From NCBI GenBank assembly GCA_963839175.1, contig CAWIUB010000041.1:42880-106879 (forward strand): 64,000 nt of DNA, in the 5' to 3' direction. The translations under genes and the position numbers were made by a program. Shown piece by piece: positions 1 to 8,163 of the stretch (position 1 is the stretch's first letter; the number at the start of each line of letters is the position of its first letter). The notes below the pieces were generated by a model that ran no database searches, had not been told where the DNA came from, and saw only the letters and a list, made by a program, of their open reading frames with translations. This DNA comes from CAWIUB01 sp963839175. GTDB taxonomy: Bacteria; Actinomycetota; Actinomycetes; Mycobacteriales; Jatrophihabitantaceae.

Positions 1-110
1 CCGCGGTACGCGATCGGTATGCGCCCATCCCTGCCAGGGTGGACGCCCTCGCCACGATCTTGGTGGGCGGATCCGGCGACGTCGACTACGCGCCGCTGCT
101 CACCGAATGA
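1..110 (+). CDS. C-terminal end of an unidentified protein (5' partial)
   Basis: An open frame enters the window at base 3 and stops at TGA 108-110, leaving 35 codons (ending DYAPLLTE). Third positions are strongly G/C, as in neighbouring real genes. It runs convergently into the 2H phosphoesterase gene and overlaps its 3' end by 25 bp. I do not recognise the family from this tail alone. Confidence 0.5.
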   Translation, partial: AVRDRYAPIPARVDALATILVGGSGDVDYAPLLTE

Positions 111-634
111 CCGGGCTCCGCCCTCCCGAACGGGAACGTCGCGTCGAGCGCCCAGCGGTCGTCGCGCAGCACAAGCAGGCTCAGCTCGGCGATGCGTGCA
201 CGCAGCGGCAGGGCGGACTCGACCGTCTCCATGACGTGGCCGAGCTCGGCGGGATCGCATTGGTCGGCGATCGTCAGGTGCGGGACCGAATCGTCGAACA
301 CACCGCCGTAGGGCGGATGTGACGGCCATCGCGCGTAGACCGCCACTGTGAGCTGTCGGATCGGTTCGGCGGGCTGCGGGTCGAGCCACAAGGTGCGCGG
401 GAATGTCCCGAACCGGGTGAAGGTCACGTCGATCGGGCCCGTCCGGCCGCAGATGCTGACCAGAGCATCGCGGTCCTGCGCTGCCACGTCCGAGACGAGG
501 AGCCACGGAGCAAGCACAGTGATGTGCGCCGGGACGCCAAATGCGGCGATCGGGTCGTAGCGTCGCCGCCAGCGACTCACCACCGCTTCGACTTCGGGCA
601 CCCGCAGGACAAGCGCGGATTGTCCCTCGGTCAC
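86..634 (-). CDS. 2H phosphoesterase superfamily protein (2'-5' RNA ligase-like)
   Basis: The 182-residue protein has the two HxT signatures that define 2H phosphoesterases: HIT at residues 37-39 and HLT near residue 120, each on a predicted strand. The family acts on 2',3'-cyclic or 2'-5' phosphodiester bonds in RNA or nucleotides; the substrate here is unknown. The GTG start lies three bases after the lepA stop, so the gene is probably the last member of a lepA transcript. No signal peptide is visible, so a cytoplasmic enzyme is likely. Confidence 0.75.
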   Translation of the reverse strand: MTEGQSALVLRVPEVEAVVSRWRRRYDPIAAFGVPAHITVLAPWLLVSDVAAQDRDALVSICGRTGPIDVTFTRFGTFPRTLWLDPQPAEPIRQLTVAVYARWPSHPPYGGVFDDSVPHLTIADQCDPAELGHVMETVESALPLRARIAELSLLVLRDDRWALDATFPFGRAEPGHSVSSGA

Positions 635-637
635 GCG

Positions 638-2509
638 CTATCTCTTCGCGATTTGGGAGACATCGCCGGCCGACAGCGCGGCGATGAAGGCCTCCTGGGG
701 CACCTCCACCCGGCCGACCATCTTCATCCGCTTCTTGCCCTCTTTCTGCTTCTCCAGCAGCTTGCGTTTGCGGGTGATGTCGCCGCCGTAGCACTTGGCC
801 AGCACGTCCTTGCGGATGGCCCGGATGTTCTCCCGGGCGATCACCCGTGAGCCGACCGCCGCCTGGATCGGCACCTCGAACTGCTGACGCGGGATCAGCT
901 CGCGCAGCTTCGCCGTCATCATCGTCCCGTAGCCGTACGCCTTGTCCTTGTGCACGATCGCCGAGAACGCATCGACCGGCTCGCCCTGCAGGAGGATGTC
1001 GACCTTGACCAACTCGGCCACCTCCTCGCCCGCCGCCTCGTAGTCCAGGCTCGCGTAGCCGCGGGTGCGCGACTTCAACTGGCCGAAGAAGTCGAAGATG
1101 ATCTCGGCAAGCGGCAGCGTGTAGCGCAACTCGACGCGGGTCTCGGACAGGTAGTCCATGCCCTGCAAGGCACCGCGCCTCGACTGGCACAACTCCATGA
1201 TCGTGCCGATGTACTCACTCGGCGCGATGATCATCGCCTTGACGACCGGCTCGAAGACCTCGCCGATCTTCTGCCCCGTTGGCCAGTCCGAGGGGTTCGT
1301 GACGACGTGCTCGGCACCGCCCTCGAGCACAACGCGATAGACGACGTTGGGCGCCGTCGAGATCAGATCCAGGTCGAACTCGCGCTCCAGCCGGTCGCGA
1401 GTGATCTCCAGGTGCAACAGGCCGAGAAACCCGCACCGGAAGCCGAATCCCAGTGCTGCCGACGATTCCGGTTCGTACACCAGCGCAGCGTCGTTGAGCC
1501 GCAGCCGGTCGAGCGCGTCGCGCAGCAGCGGGTAGTCCGAGCCGTCCATCGGGTAGAGCCCGGAGTAGACCATCGGCTTGGGGTCACGGTATCCGCCGAG
1601 GGCGGTCTTCGCCGGCTTCGCCGCGTCGGTGACCGTGTCGCCGACCCGCGACTGGCGGACGTCCTTGACACCGGTGATCAGATAGCCCACCTCGCCGACA
1701 CCGAGTCCCCCCGTCGGCCTCGGCTCCGGCGAGATCACCCCGATCTCGAGCAACTCGTGCGTTGCTCCCGTAGACATCATCCGAATCCGTTCGCGCGGCG
1801 AGAAGAACCCGTCGATGACACGGATGTAGGTGATCACACCGCGGTAGATGTCGTAGACCGAATCGAAGATCATCGCGCGGGGTGGGGCGTCGGCAGCGCC
1901 GACCGGTGGCGGGATTTCCCGGCAGACGACGTCGAGCAGTTCCGCTACCCCTTCGCCGGTCTTGGCACTCACCCGCAGTACGTCGCCGGCGTCGCAGCCG
2001 ATGATGTGCGCGAGCTCGGCGGCATAATGCTCCGGCTGGGCGGCCGGTAGGTCGATCTTGTTGAGGACCGGGATGACGCGCAGGTCGTTCTCGAGCGCCA
2101 GGTACAGATTGGCCAGGGTTTGGGCCTCGATCCCCTGCGCCGCGTCGACCAGCAGCACCGCGCCCTCGCAAGCCGCGAGTGATCGGGAAACCTCGTAGGT
2201 GAAATCCACGTGGCCGGGGGTGTCGATCATGTGCAGGACGTGCGCCGCACCTTCTGCGCCAGCGCCGACGCTGACGGTCCACGGCATGCGGACGCTTTGC
2301 GCCTTGATCGTGATGCCCCGCTCGCGCTCGATGTCCATCCGGTCGAGGTACTGGGCACGCATCTGGCGGGCATCGACCACGCCGGTCAGCTGCAGCATCC
2401 GGTCGGCCAGCGTCGACTTGCCGTGGTCGATATGGGCGATAATGCAGAAGTTGCGGATGCGGGCCGGATCCGTGCGGCCGGCGGTACCGGTGCTGGCGTG
2501 CTCGGTCAC
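638..2509 (-). CDS. lepA: Elongation factor 4 (back-translocating GTPase LepA)
   Basis: Ribosome-associated GTPase that binds stalled or mistranslocated ribosomes. The 623-residue length is normal for LepA. The P-loop AHIDHGKS sits at residues 25-32, followed by a switch region with RGITIK, DTPGH and NKID. The LepA-specific C-terminal domain ends in a KRKLLEKQKEGKKRMK basic stretch. The open frame continues upstream, but GTG at 2509 is chosen because GGAAAG precedes it at good spacing and the protein then starts as family members do. The gene is divergent from the small gene at 2869. Confidence 0.97.
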   Translation of the reverse strand: MTEHASTGTAGRTDPARIRNFCIIAHIDHGKSTLADRMLQLTGVVDARQMRAQYLDRMDIERERGITIKAQSVRMPWTVSVGAGAEGAAHVLHMIDTPGHVDFTYEVSRSLAACEGAVLLVDAAQGIEAQTLANLYLALENDLRVIPVLNKIDLPAAQPEHYAAELAHIIGCDAGDVLRVSAKTGEGVAELLDVVCREIPPPVGAADAPPRAMIFDSVYDIYRGVITYIRVIDGFFSPRERIRMMSTGATHELLEIGVISPEPRPTGGLGVGEVGYLITGVKDVRQSRVGDTVTDAAKPAKTALGGYRDPKPMVYSGLYPMDGSDYPLLRDALDRLRLNDAALVYEPESSAALGFGFRCGFLGLLHLEITRDRLEREFDLDLISTAPNVVYRVVLEGGAEHVVTNPSDWPTGQKIGEVFEPVVKAMIIAPSEYIGTIMELCQSRRGALQGMDYLSETRVELRYTLPLAEIIFDFFGQLKSRTRGYASLDYEAAGEEVAELVKVDILLQGEPVDAFSAIVHKDKAYGYGTMMTAKLRELIPRQQFEVPIQAAVGSRVIARENIRAIRKDVLAKCYGGDITRKRKLLEKQKEGKKRMKMVGRVEVPQEAFIAALSAGDVSQIAKR

Positions 2510-2868
2510 GAGTGGCTTTCCGTGGGTTTCGGACGGCGGCACGTGCCAATCGTCGCACGCGCGATTGGACAGGATATGCGTGTGAGTGCCGCCCCAGGCG
2601 TTGCACCTGGCAGCGGCGCTGGGGCGGCCGATAAGGGCGGTCACCGCGCACTTCTTCGCGCACCTCGAGATGATCTTCGGGGTGTTGACCTGGCCGCCGT
2701 GCCCGTCGGAAACGCAGTGAGCCCCGCGGTCGAATTGGTGACGGTCGCCGCAAGTCATCGGCTTCGCGTTCGCGCCCGAGCAGGCACCCGGTGTGCGAGC
2801 CGTGGCTCGATCCGGCAAGATGCCCGCATGAGCCACCCCACCCGCTCGCAGTTGCGCGCAGGTCCCAG
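2510..2868. other. Intergenic region between divergent lepA and a conserved small gene
   Basis: About 360 bp with no frame I can support as a gene. Open frames here are extensions or shadows of lepA and of the downstream gene. It must contain the promoters of both divergent units, but I cannot point to clear -10/-35 boxes. No repeat or strong hairpin stands out. Confidence 0.5.
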
Positions 2869-3255
2869 ATGAGCCCAACCGACCCTCGCGCGACCACCGA
2901 GCTGCGCATCCCCGCCGCTCAGCTCAAGCCCGGAGACCTGGTCAACACCTCGCCGGGCGCCGACGAAGACTGGCAGGAGGTGCTCGGCGTCTATCCCTCG
3001 CCGACCACGATCAGCACCGCGTCGGAGGAGGTACGCACGCTGGTCAAGGCACTGCACGGGCGCTACGTCGTCGTCGAGCTGACCGATATCGCGCCAGTCG
3101 ACTCCAACGTGTACTACGAGGGCGGGGTGGCCATGGCGCTGTCGAGCGACGATGAGGAGGATCAGCCGGTGGTCGACATCGTCAGCAACGAGGACGGCGT
3201 GCGGACGTACCTGTACACGAAGTTCGAGCAGGTAACCATCCGCGGGCTGGCCTAG
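2869..3255 (+). CDS. Conserved hypothetical protein
   Basis: A 128-residue protein starting MSPTDPRATTELRIPAAQL. It is acidic, with no membrane segment and no signal peptide, and has alternating beta-type segments (GDLVNTSP, YVVVELTDIAP, VRTYLYTKFEQVTI). Third codon positions are strongly G/C, which supports coding. ATG 2869 is preferred to in-frame codons further upstream because composition becomes protein-like only from there. It sits between lepA and rpsT and is divergent from lepA. I do not recognise a domain. Confidence 0.65.
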   Translation: MSPTDPRATTELRIPAAQLKPGDLVNTSPGADEDWQEVLGVYPSPTTISTASEEVRTLVKALHGRYVVVELTDIAPVDSNVYYEGGVAMALSSDDEEDQPVVDIVSNEDGVRTYLYTKFEQVTIRGLA

Positions 3256-3384
3256 GCCGCACGGCGATTTGGGCCGCCCGAACCCCGCTGGTAACCTGGT
3301 GCGGTTGTCTGCATGCGCCGCTTCGGGCCGGATCGGCGCCGCGTGATCCGATCCAGCAAACCTTAGGGACGTCGAGGCTACTTC

Positions 3385-3645
3385 GTGGCGAACATCAAGT
3401 CGCAGATCAAGCGCATCCGCACGAACGAGAACGCGCGGGTGCGGAACAAGAGCGTGAAATCGTCGCTGCGCACGGCCGCGCGCCGGTTCCGGGAGGCCGC
3501 CGACGCCGGCAATCGCGAGGCCGCCGCGACCGCATTCACGGCTGCCTCCCGCAAGCTGGACAAGGCCGTGAGCAAAGGCGTCATCCACAGCAACCAGGCC
3601 GCCAACAAGAAATCGGCCATGGCCCAGCGGGTCAACTCGCTGTAA
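3385..3645 (+). CDS. rpsT: 30S ribosomal protein S20
   Basis: An 86-residue, lysine/arginine-rich helical protein beginning MANIKSQIKRIRTNENAR and ending SNQAANKKSAMAQRVNSL, the standard S20 pattern. S20 binds 16S rRNA in the body of the 30S subunit during assembly. The GTG start is preceded by GAGG with eight bases spacing. It is convergent with holA, as usual in actinobacteria where rpsT lies between lepA and holA. Confidence 0.97.
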   Translation: MANIKSQIKRIRTNENARVRNKSVKSSLRTAARRFREAADAGNREAAATAFTAASRKLDKAVSKGVIHSNQAANKKSAMAQRVNSL

Positions 3646-3809
3646 GTCACTCGCCGCCTGATCGGCTCGCCGCCTGATCCGTCGCTGCAGATCGCTTGCC
3701 GCGCTTGCTTGCCGAAGCCGGGTCACACCACCGCCGCCGCACGCGTCCGGCAGACAAAGCCCGCCGCTCGGGCTCGGTGCGCCGCACAGGTTGGCCACTT
3801 GCGCTCCCC

Positions 3810-4829
3810 CTAGCGCGCCGCCCGCGCTGCACCGAGCGCCGTGATCGCCCGCTCCAGGGCGTAGCTTGGGTCGACGGCGACGCCCTTGACGTCGGCGTTG
3901 AGCCCAGCAACCACGATGAGGGCCCGCCGAATCCCGGCCTCGGTCCAGCCCCGCGACTGCGACTGCGCCCGCCGGACCTTCCAGGGCGGCATTCCGAGTC
4001 GCTGGGCCAGCTCGTAGGTGCTGCTCCCCCGCCGACCGGTGGCGCTCACCCGGGCGACGGATCGTGCGCTATCGGCGAGCGCGTCGGCGATCACCACGTG
4101 CGGCACGCCGACCGCCAGTGCCCAGCGCAGCGTTTCGAGCGCACCGGGCACATCGCCGACGACGGCACGATCAGCAACAGCGAACCCGGTGACCTCGGCG
4201 CGGCCGCGGTGATAGGCGGCAACGACCTGGGCGTCAATCCGGCCGCCCGAGTCGTCCACGAGCTGAGCGGACACCGACGCCAGCTCGCGCAGGTCGCTGC
4301 CGACGGCGTCCAGCAGCGCAGCCGCCCCGTCGGCCGTAATCGTGCCGCCAGCTCGCCGCACCTCGGCCCGGACGAATTCCAGCCGCTCCTCCGGTCTGGT
4401 CAGCCTGCTGCAGGCGATCTCCTTCGCACCGGACGATCGAGCGACGTCCAGAACCGTCTTGCCCTTGGCGCCGCCCGCGTGTTGCAGCACCACTGTGACG
4501 TCGTCCGACGGGGAGGACAGAAAGGGCGCGAGTGCCTCGAGCGCGACGGGCTTCAGATCCTGAGCCGCCTGCACGACAAGCAACCGGCCGCCACCGAACA
4601 GCGACGGGCTGAGCAGCTCGTAGAGCTCCGCCACGTCGAGCTCGGCGCCGCCGCGTTCCCGGATGTCAGCCTCGGGGTCGGCTCGACGCGCGGTGGCGGA
4701 GACCTGCTCGAGGGCGCGCGTGACGAGCAGCTCCTCGTCGCCGACGAGCAGAACGACGGGCGGCAGGCGATCAGCGGTACCGGCTCGCGCCGCGGCCGGA
4801 CGATCGGCGTCCGGGTCGGGATCAGGCAT
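3810..4829 (-). CDS. holA: DNA polymerase III subunit delta
   Basis: A 339-residue clamp-loader subunit. The N-terminal segment PPVVLLVGDEELLVTRAL matches the degenerate AAA+ P-loop region of HolA, and the C-terminal half carries helical collar motifs (LAQRLGMPPWKVRRA). In the clamp loader, delta opens the beta clamp. It lies directly after comEC, and the comEC frame runs on into the first 277 bp of holA because comEC has no stop codon before it. ATG 4829 gives the normal family N-terminus. Confidence 0.93.
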   Translation of the reverse strand: MPDPDPDADRPAAARAGTADRLPPVVLLVGDEELLVTRALEQVSATARRADPEADIRERGGAELDVAELYELLSPSLFGGGRLLVVQAAQDLKPVALEALAPFLSSPSDDVTVVLQHAGGAKGKTVLDVARSSGAKEIACSRLTRPEERLEFVRAEVRRAGGTITADGAAALLDAVGSDLRELASVSAQLVDDSGGRIDAQVVAAYHRGRAEVTGFAVADRAVVGDVPGALETLRWALAVGVPHVVIADALADSARSVARVSATGRRGSSTYELAQRLGMPPWKVRRAQSQSRGWTEAGIRRALIVVAGLNADVKGVAVDPSYALERAITALGAARAAR

Positions 4830-7288
4830 GACGTCATCGTGGCATGGTGCGCCGACGCCCCGATCGGGTCGTCGGACACTGTGCGGCGTGAGCCGCTACC
4901 GACCCATGCCGTTGCTGTGTGGACAACGGTCGACAGCGCGCCGTCATGCGCGACGACGGCCACCGTGCCGTCGCGGTCGGTGCGCCGCACCGGCACGCCG
5001 AGCGCGCTGAGCATGGCGAGCAGCATCGGTGACGGATGACCGTAATCGTTGTGCAGACCCACCGAGATGACCCCGAGCTTGGCGCCGACCGCTGCGATGA
5101 AGGCCCGGTCGGAGTAGGCGCTGCCGTGATGCGGGACCTTGAGCACGTCGGCGCGCAGGTCGGTGCCCGCGGCGAGCAGGGCCTGCTGCGCCTCGACCTC
5201 GGCATCTCCCGGCAACAGAATCCGCTCACCGTCGACGGTCGCCCGCAGCACGATAGACGAGTTGTTCGGATCCGAGCGGGTACCGCGATAGACCGCCAAC
5301 GGCGCGAGCACGTCCAGCCCAACCGCGCCGAGCTCGGTCCGCTGCCCCACCGAGACCGAACCCGCCGTCATCCGGTGCGCCGTGAGCAGCTGGGTCACGA
5401 TCGCGACGCCTGAAGCCGGTTCGCGCAGCGGACCGGCGATCACCTGCAGGACGCGCCGGCCATGGAAGACGCCGGCCAAGCCACCGACATGGTCAAGGTG
5501 GTAGTGCGAGAGCACGACGAGGGGGACCTGCGTGATCGCCAGGTCATGCAGGCAGCGGTCTATCGCAACCGGATCCGGGCCAGCGTCGACAACGACGGCT
5601 GTGTGCGGTCCAACGGGCAGCACCAGACCATCGCCCTGTCCGACGTCGCAGGCAACGAAGATCCACCCACTCGGCGGCCATCCTGAGACAACAGTCCGCA
5701 CCGGGATCTCCAGCAGGACACAGACGACCAGACCGCCGGCCACGATCCGTCGTGTCCGCCGCATCCGGGCCAGCCAGACCAGAGCACACGTCGCTCCAGC
5801 GAGCAAGGCCCCGCCCACCATGCCGCCCGGCCAAGGCAACCTGGCGCCCTGTAGCCCGCCGAAGAACTCGGCTACCCAGGCCAGCCATCGACACGGCCAA
5901 CCTGCCAACTGGGCGAACATCGACCCGACGGTGAGACTCAGCGGAGCGGTTACCGCAGCGCAGAAGCCGAGCACGGTGGCGAGCGCCACGACAGGTTCGG
6001 CAAGCACGTTCGCGGGAATCGCCACGATGCTCACGCTTCCGGAGATCACCGCGATCAAGGGTGCGGTGACCAGATGCGCCGCCGCGGCAACGGCCAGCGA
6101 TTCGGCGAGGACCGGTGGTACTCGGCGGCGGCGCAGCGTCGCCGCCCAACCCGGAGCGACTATCAGCAACGCCAAGGTCGCGAGCACCGACATCGCGAAC
6201 CCGAGGTCGACCGCGAGCGCAGGCCGCCACAGCAACAGGCCGAGCACCGCCGCGGACACCAACGGTACCCCATCTTGCTGACGACCCGACGCTAGCGAGA
6301 ACAACGCGATCGCCGCCATGACAGCCGCACGCAACACGCTCGGTGATGGCCGAGCCACCACCACGAACATGAGTAGCACGGCCGCACCGGCGACGGCACA
6401 AGTGCGTGGGCCGCAACCGAAGCGGCGCAGCACGAGCAGGCAGGCGCCCACCACGATCGTGCAGTTCGTGCCACTCACGGCGACCAGATGCGTCAGGCCG
6501 GCTGCTCGGAACCGTTCAGCCAGCACTGGATCGAGCCCGGTCGTGTCGCCCTCGACCAGACCGGGCAGCAGACCACGGGGGCTGCCGGGCAATCCCGCCG
6601 ACGCGTCACGCAACGACGAGCGCACGTCGCCCGCGACCCTCTGCCACCATGGCGGCCTGCCGATGCCGACCGGGTCGGCCGCCGCGACGAGCACCGCGGC
6701 CAGCAGGTCGTCGCTCAGCGCTGGCTGCAGCACGCCATCGAGGCGCACCCGCTGGCCGGGCAGGACATCCCGCCAGGCTGCGGCCGGCGCGAGGATCAGG
6801 ACAGACCCGCCGACGCCGCCCACCCGCCGACCCGCAACGAGCAGCGAGTCCAGCTGAGCGTCGACCGCGGTGCGGGGTGCCCCGGCGGGACCTCTCGCTG
6901 CGAGCAACCGCGGATCGCCGGCCACTGTTAGTTCGGCCGTGACGGCGACCCGCTCACGGGCGAGGGTCGCGAGCGGTGACTCATGCGCGCGCGCCAGCCG
7001 GGCCGCCAGCGGCAGCAGCACCAGCGCCACGCAGAACGCGACCATCGCCACAACCGCGGCGAGTCGCTGACCGCGGTACGCGGCATACAGCCCCGCCGCG
7101 CCGACTCCCGCGGCGCCGAGCGCCCATTCGAACGTTGTCGAGGCGGCACGACCCACCCCGATGACAACCGCGAGCCAGCCGGCGGCGGCGCCTGCCGCCA
7201 GCCGCAGATCCAGCCAGGACCGGCCGGCGCCGGAGCCCGGCACCTGGTCATCTCGTCGGCCGGTGGCCAACCGAGGCAGGCTACTCAC
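4553..7288 (-). CDS. comEC: ComEC/Rec2 DNA-uptake channel protein
   Basis: A polytopic membrane protein (911 residues in this frame) that passes one DNA strand across the membrane during transformation. After N-terminal membrane helices comes the Competence domain with the conserved VSGTN segment, more helices, and a C-terminal metallo-beta-lactamase-like domain with HYHLDH near residue 595 and PHHGS further on. GTG 7288 is chosen because it overlaps the displaced comEA stop as GTGA, the usual comEA-comEC coupling. The frame has no stop until 4553, inside holA, giving an unusual C-terminal tail of about 90 residues. The integrated element now separates the gene from its native upstream promoter. 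Confidence 0.93.
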   Translation of the reverse strand: MSSLPRLATGRRDDQVPGSGAGRSWLDLRLAAGAAAGWLAVVIGVGRAASTTFEWALGAAGVGAAGLYAAYRGQRLAAVVAMVAFCVALVLLPLAARLARAHESPLATLARERVAVTAELTVAGDPRLLAARGPAGAPRTAVDAQLDSLLVAGRRVGGVGGSVLILAPAAAWRDVLPGQRVRLDGVLQPALSDDLLAAVLVAAADPVGIGRPPWWQRVAGDVRSSLRDASAGLPGSPRGLLPGLVEGDTTGLDPVLAERFRAAGLTHLVAVSGTNCTIVVGACLLVLRRFGCGPRTCAVAGAAVLLMFVVVARPSPSVLRAAVMAAIALFSLASGRQQDGVPLVSAAVLGLLLWRPALAVDLGFAMSVLATLALLIVAPGWAATLRRRRVPPVLAESLAVAAAAHLVTAPLIAVISGSVSIVAIPANVLAEPVVALATVLGFCAAVTAPLSLTVGSMFAQLAGWPCRWLAWVAEFFGGLQGARLPWPGGMVGGALLAGATCALVWLARMRRTRRIVAGGLVVCVLLEIPVRTVVSGWPPSGWIFVACDVGQGDGLVLPVGPHTAVVVDAGPDPVAIDRCLHDLAITQVPLVVLSHYHLDHVGGLAGVFHGRRVLQVIAGPLREPASGVAIVTQLLTAHRMTAGSVSVGQRTELGAVGLDVLAPLAVYRGTRSDPNNSSIVLRATVDGERILLPGDAEVEAQQALLAAGTDLRADVLKVPHHGSAYSDRAFIAAVGAKLGVISVGLHNDYGHPSPMLLAMLSALGVPVRRTDRDGTVAVVAHDGALSTVVHTATAWVGSGSRRTVSDDPIGASAHHATMTSCLIPTRTPIVRPRREPVPLIACRPSFCSSATRSCSSRAPSSRSPPPRVEPTPRLTSGNAAAPSSTWRSSTSCSARRCSVAAGCLSCRRLRI

Positions 7289-7326
7289 ACCGTGACCAGT
7301 GGTCGGAGCGTCGCGAACTTGCTCGG
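7285..7326 (-). pseudogene. comEA: Displaced 3' end of comEA
   Basis: These 14 codons, including the stop, read P-SKFATLRPLVTV-stop on the minus strand, the standard end of the second helix-hairpin-helix of ComEA. The TGA overlaps the comEC GTG start as GTGA. The resident comEA gene, 10.3 kb away, is missing exactly this segment after its GIGP residues. The fragment is therefore the far half of comEA separated by site-specific integration of the element. Confidence 0.93.
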
Positions 7327-7328
7327 GC
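7324..7328 (-). other. Attachment-site core, comEC-side junction
   Basis: The GCCCG core (minus strand) is followed toward comEC by the original comEA tail (AGCAAGTTCGCG...) and preceded by element sequence GTGTTCACTT. The same five bases occur at the other junction. Serine integrases typically share only a very short core, as here. The exact crossover dinucleotide inside the five bases cannot be fixed from sequence. Confidence 0.85.
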
Positions 7329-7390
7329 GAAGTGAACACGCCGACTATAGAGCGGCCCCGGCCGGTGCTGATGACACCAAACCGGGGCCT

Positions 7391-7621
7391 AGACGGGAGC
7401 GAGGTCCCAGCCATGAGCCCAACCCAACCAAGAAACCCGCCAGCCACACTACCAGGAAGCGAGCGGACCTCGACACGATCGGCGCGCTCGGCGCCGACGA
7501 AGCCGAACGCATCGTCGAGGTGCTCACTGCGCTCACCCACGCGGTGTTGTCGATCGCGGCACCTGGCGTTACCGCCGGCCGACCCGCGCAGCGACGAGCA
7601 ACGCTTCGGGCAGGACACTGA
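7391..7621 (+). CDS. Small element protein, start unclear
   Basis: The frame ending at TGA 7619-7621 has strongly G/C third positions and a plausible amphipathic sequence (DLDTIGALGADEAERIVEVL). No ATG or GTG precedes the coding-looking part in frame inside the element. The only nearby ATG (7413) is one base out of phase, as if one base had been lost just after the start. Either the gene is frameshifted or it uses an uncommon start. Function unknown. Confidence 0.4.
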   Translation, partial: RRERGPSHEPNPTKKPASHTTRKRADLDTIGALGADEAERIVEVLTALTHAVLSIAAPGVTAGRPAQRRATLRAGH

Positions 7622-7807
7622 CATGGCTGCTGCTGGACTGTCTACCAGCTCGCACTGCTGGCCGTGCTGGCCGTGCTCGGGGTCGGTGTGGCGTTCCTGC
7701 TCGCGGCCGGCTGCCACTGCGCGAGCCAACCCCACTGCCCAACCGAGGACTCCTGCCGGCCGCAGTATTCGCACGGGTCTTGGTCGATTGTGCAGGTGAC
7801 GCCATGA
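7622..7807 (+). CDS. Small single-pass membrane protein, start unclear
   Basis: The frame contains a hydrophobic helix (QLALLAVLAVLGVGVAFLLA) followed by a Cys-rich tail with four Cys and several His. Its TGA overlaps the ATG of the next small gene as ATGA, which supports translation. The upstream limit is a TGA at 7619-7621. ATG 7623 is again one base out of phase, and the first in-frame GTG (7664) would cut into the helix. Possibly frameshifted. Function unknown. Confidence 0.45.
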   Translation, partial: HGCCWTVYQLALLAVLAVLGVGVAFLLAAGCHCASQPHCPTEDSCRPQYSHGSWSIVQVTP

Positions 7808-7923
7808 CCACAACGCCGCACCCGTATCTGGTGCACGCCCGGCGGGAGTTGATGCGCGGGCGGATCACCGCGGCTGAGCTGGCGGCCTACGAGCGCGCGC
7901 TGCTCGCCGCCAGCAACGACTGA
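7804..7923 (+). CDS. Very small element protein (39 aa)
   Basis: Begins MTTTPHPYLVHARRELMRGR and ends LLAASND. It is a charged helical peptide with a coding-like third-position bias. Its ATG overlaps the stop of the preceding small membrane protein (ATGA), and an intrinsic-terminator hairpin follows its stop by 12 bp, so it is the last gene of a short plus-strand unit. Similar short helical proteins are common in actinobacterial integrative elements. Function unknown. Confidence 0.55.
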   Translation: MTTTPHPYLVHARRELMRGRITAAELAAYERALLAASND

Positions 7924-7935
7924 CCAGCACGAACG

Positions 7936-7973
7936 AAAACCGCCCCACCCTGGGATATGGGTGGGGCGGTTTT
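7936..7973. terminator. Bidirectional intrinsic terminator
   Basis: A perfect 15-bp inverted repeat: AAAACCGCCCCACCC at 7936-7950 and its complement at 7959-7973, with an 8-base loop, flanked by A and T runs on both strands. It separates the convergent plus-strand small genes from the end of the long minus-strand operon. Confidence 0.93.
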
Positions 7974-8146
7974 TGTCGCTGTGCGGCCCAACTGACGGCC
8001 TCGGAATCCTCACATGTCCGCGGCCTTCGCCACTCCGGTGTGCGAGATGCCCAGGACCGCGGCGATCTCGCGGAGACTGTGCCCCTGGCCGAGGGCGTCC
8101 CTGATGCGTTCGCCGCGGTCCGCGTAGGCGTCGGCGAGCTGCTGCT

Positions 8147-8163
8147 CTAGGAGGCCGCTGAAT
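8147..8163 (+). repeat. IS left end: CTAG duplication plus terminal repeat
   Basis: CTAG (target duplication) followed by GAGGCCGCTGAAT. The same 17 bases appear in reverse orientation at 9974-9990. Confidence 0.9.

Noticed and set aside
4553..4829. A separate small gene in the comEC extension
   Set aside because: The sequence is Ser/Arg-rich shadow translation of holA in another frame; only the missing comEC stop is notable.
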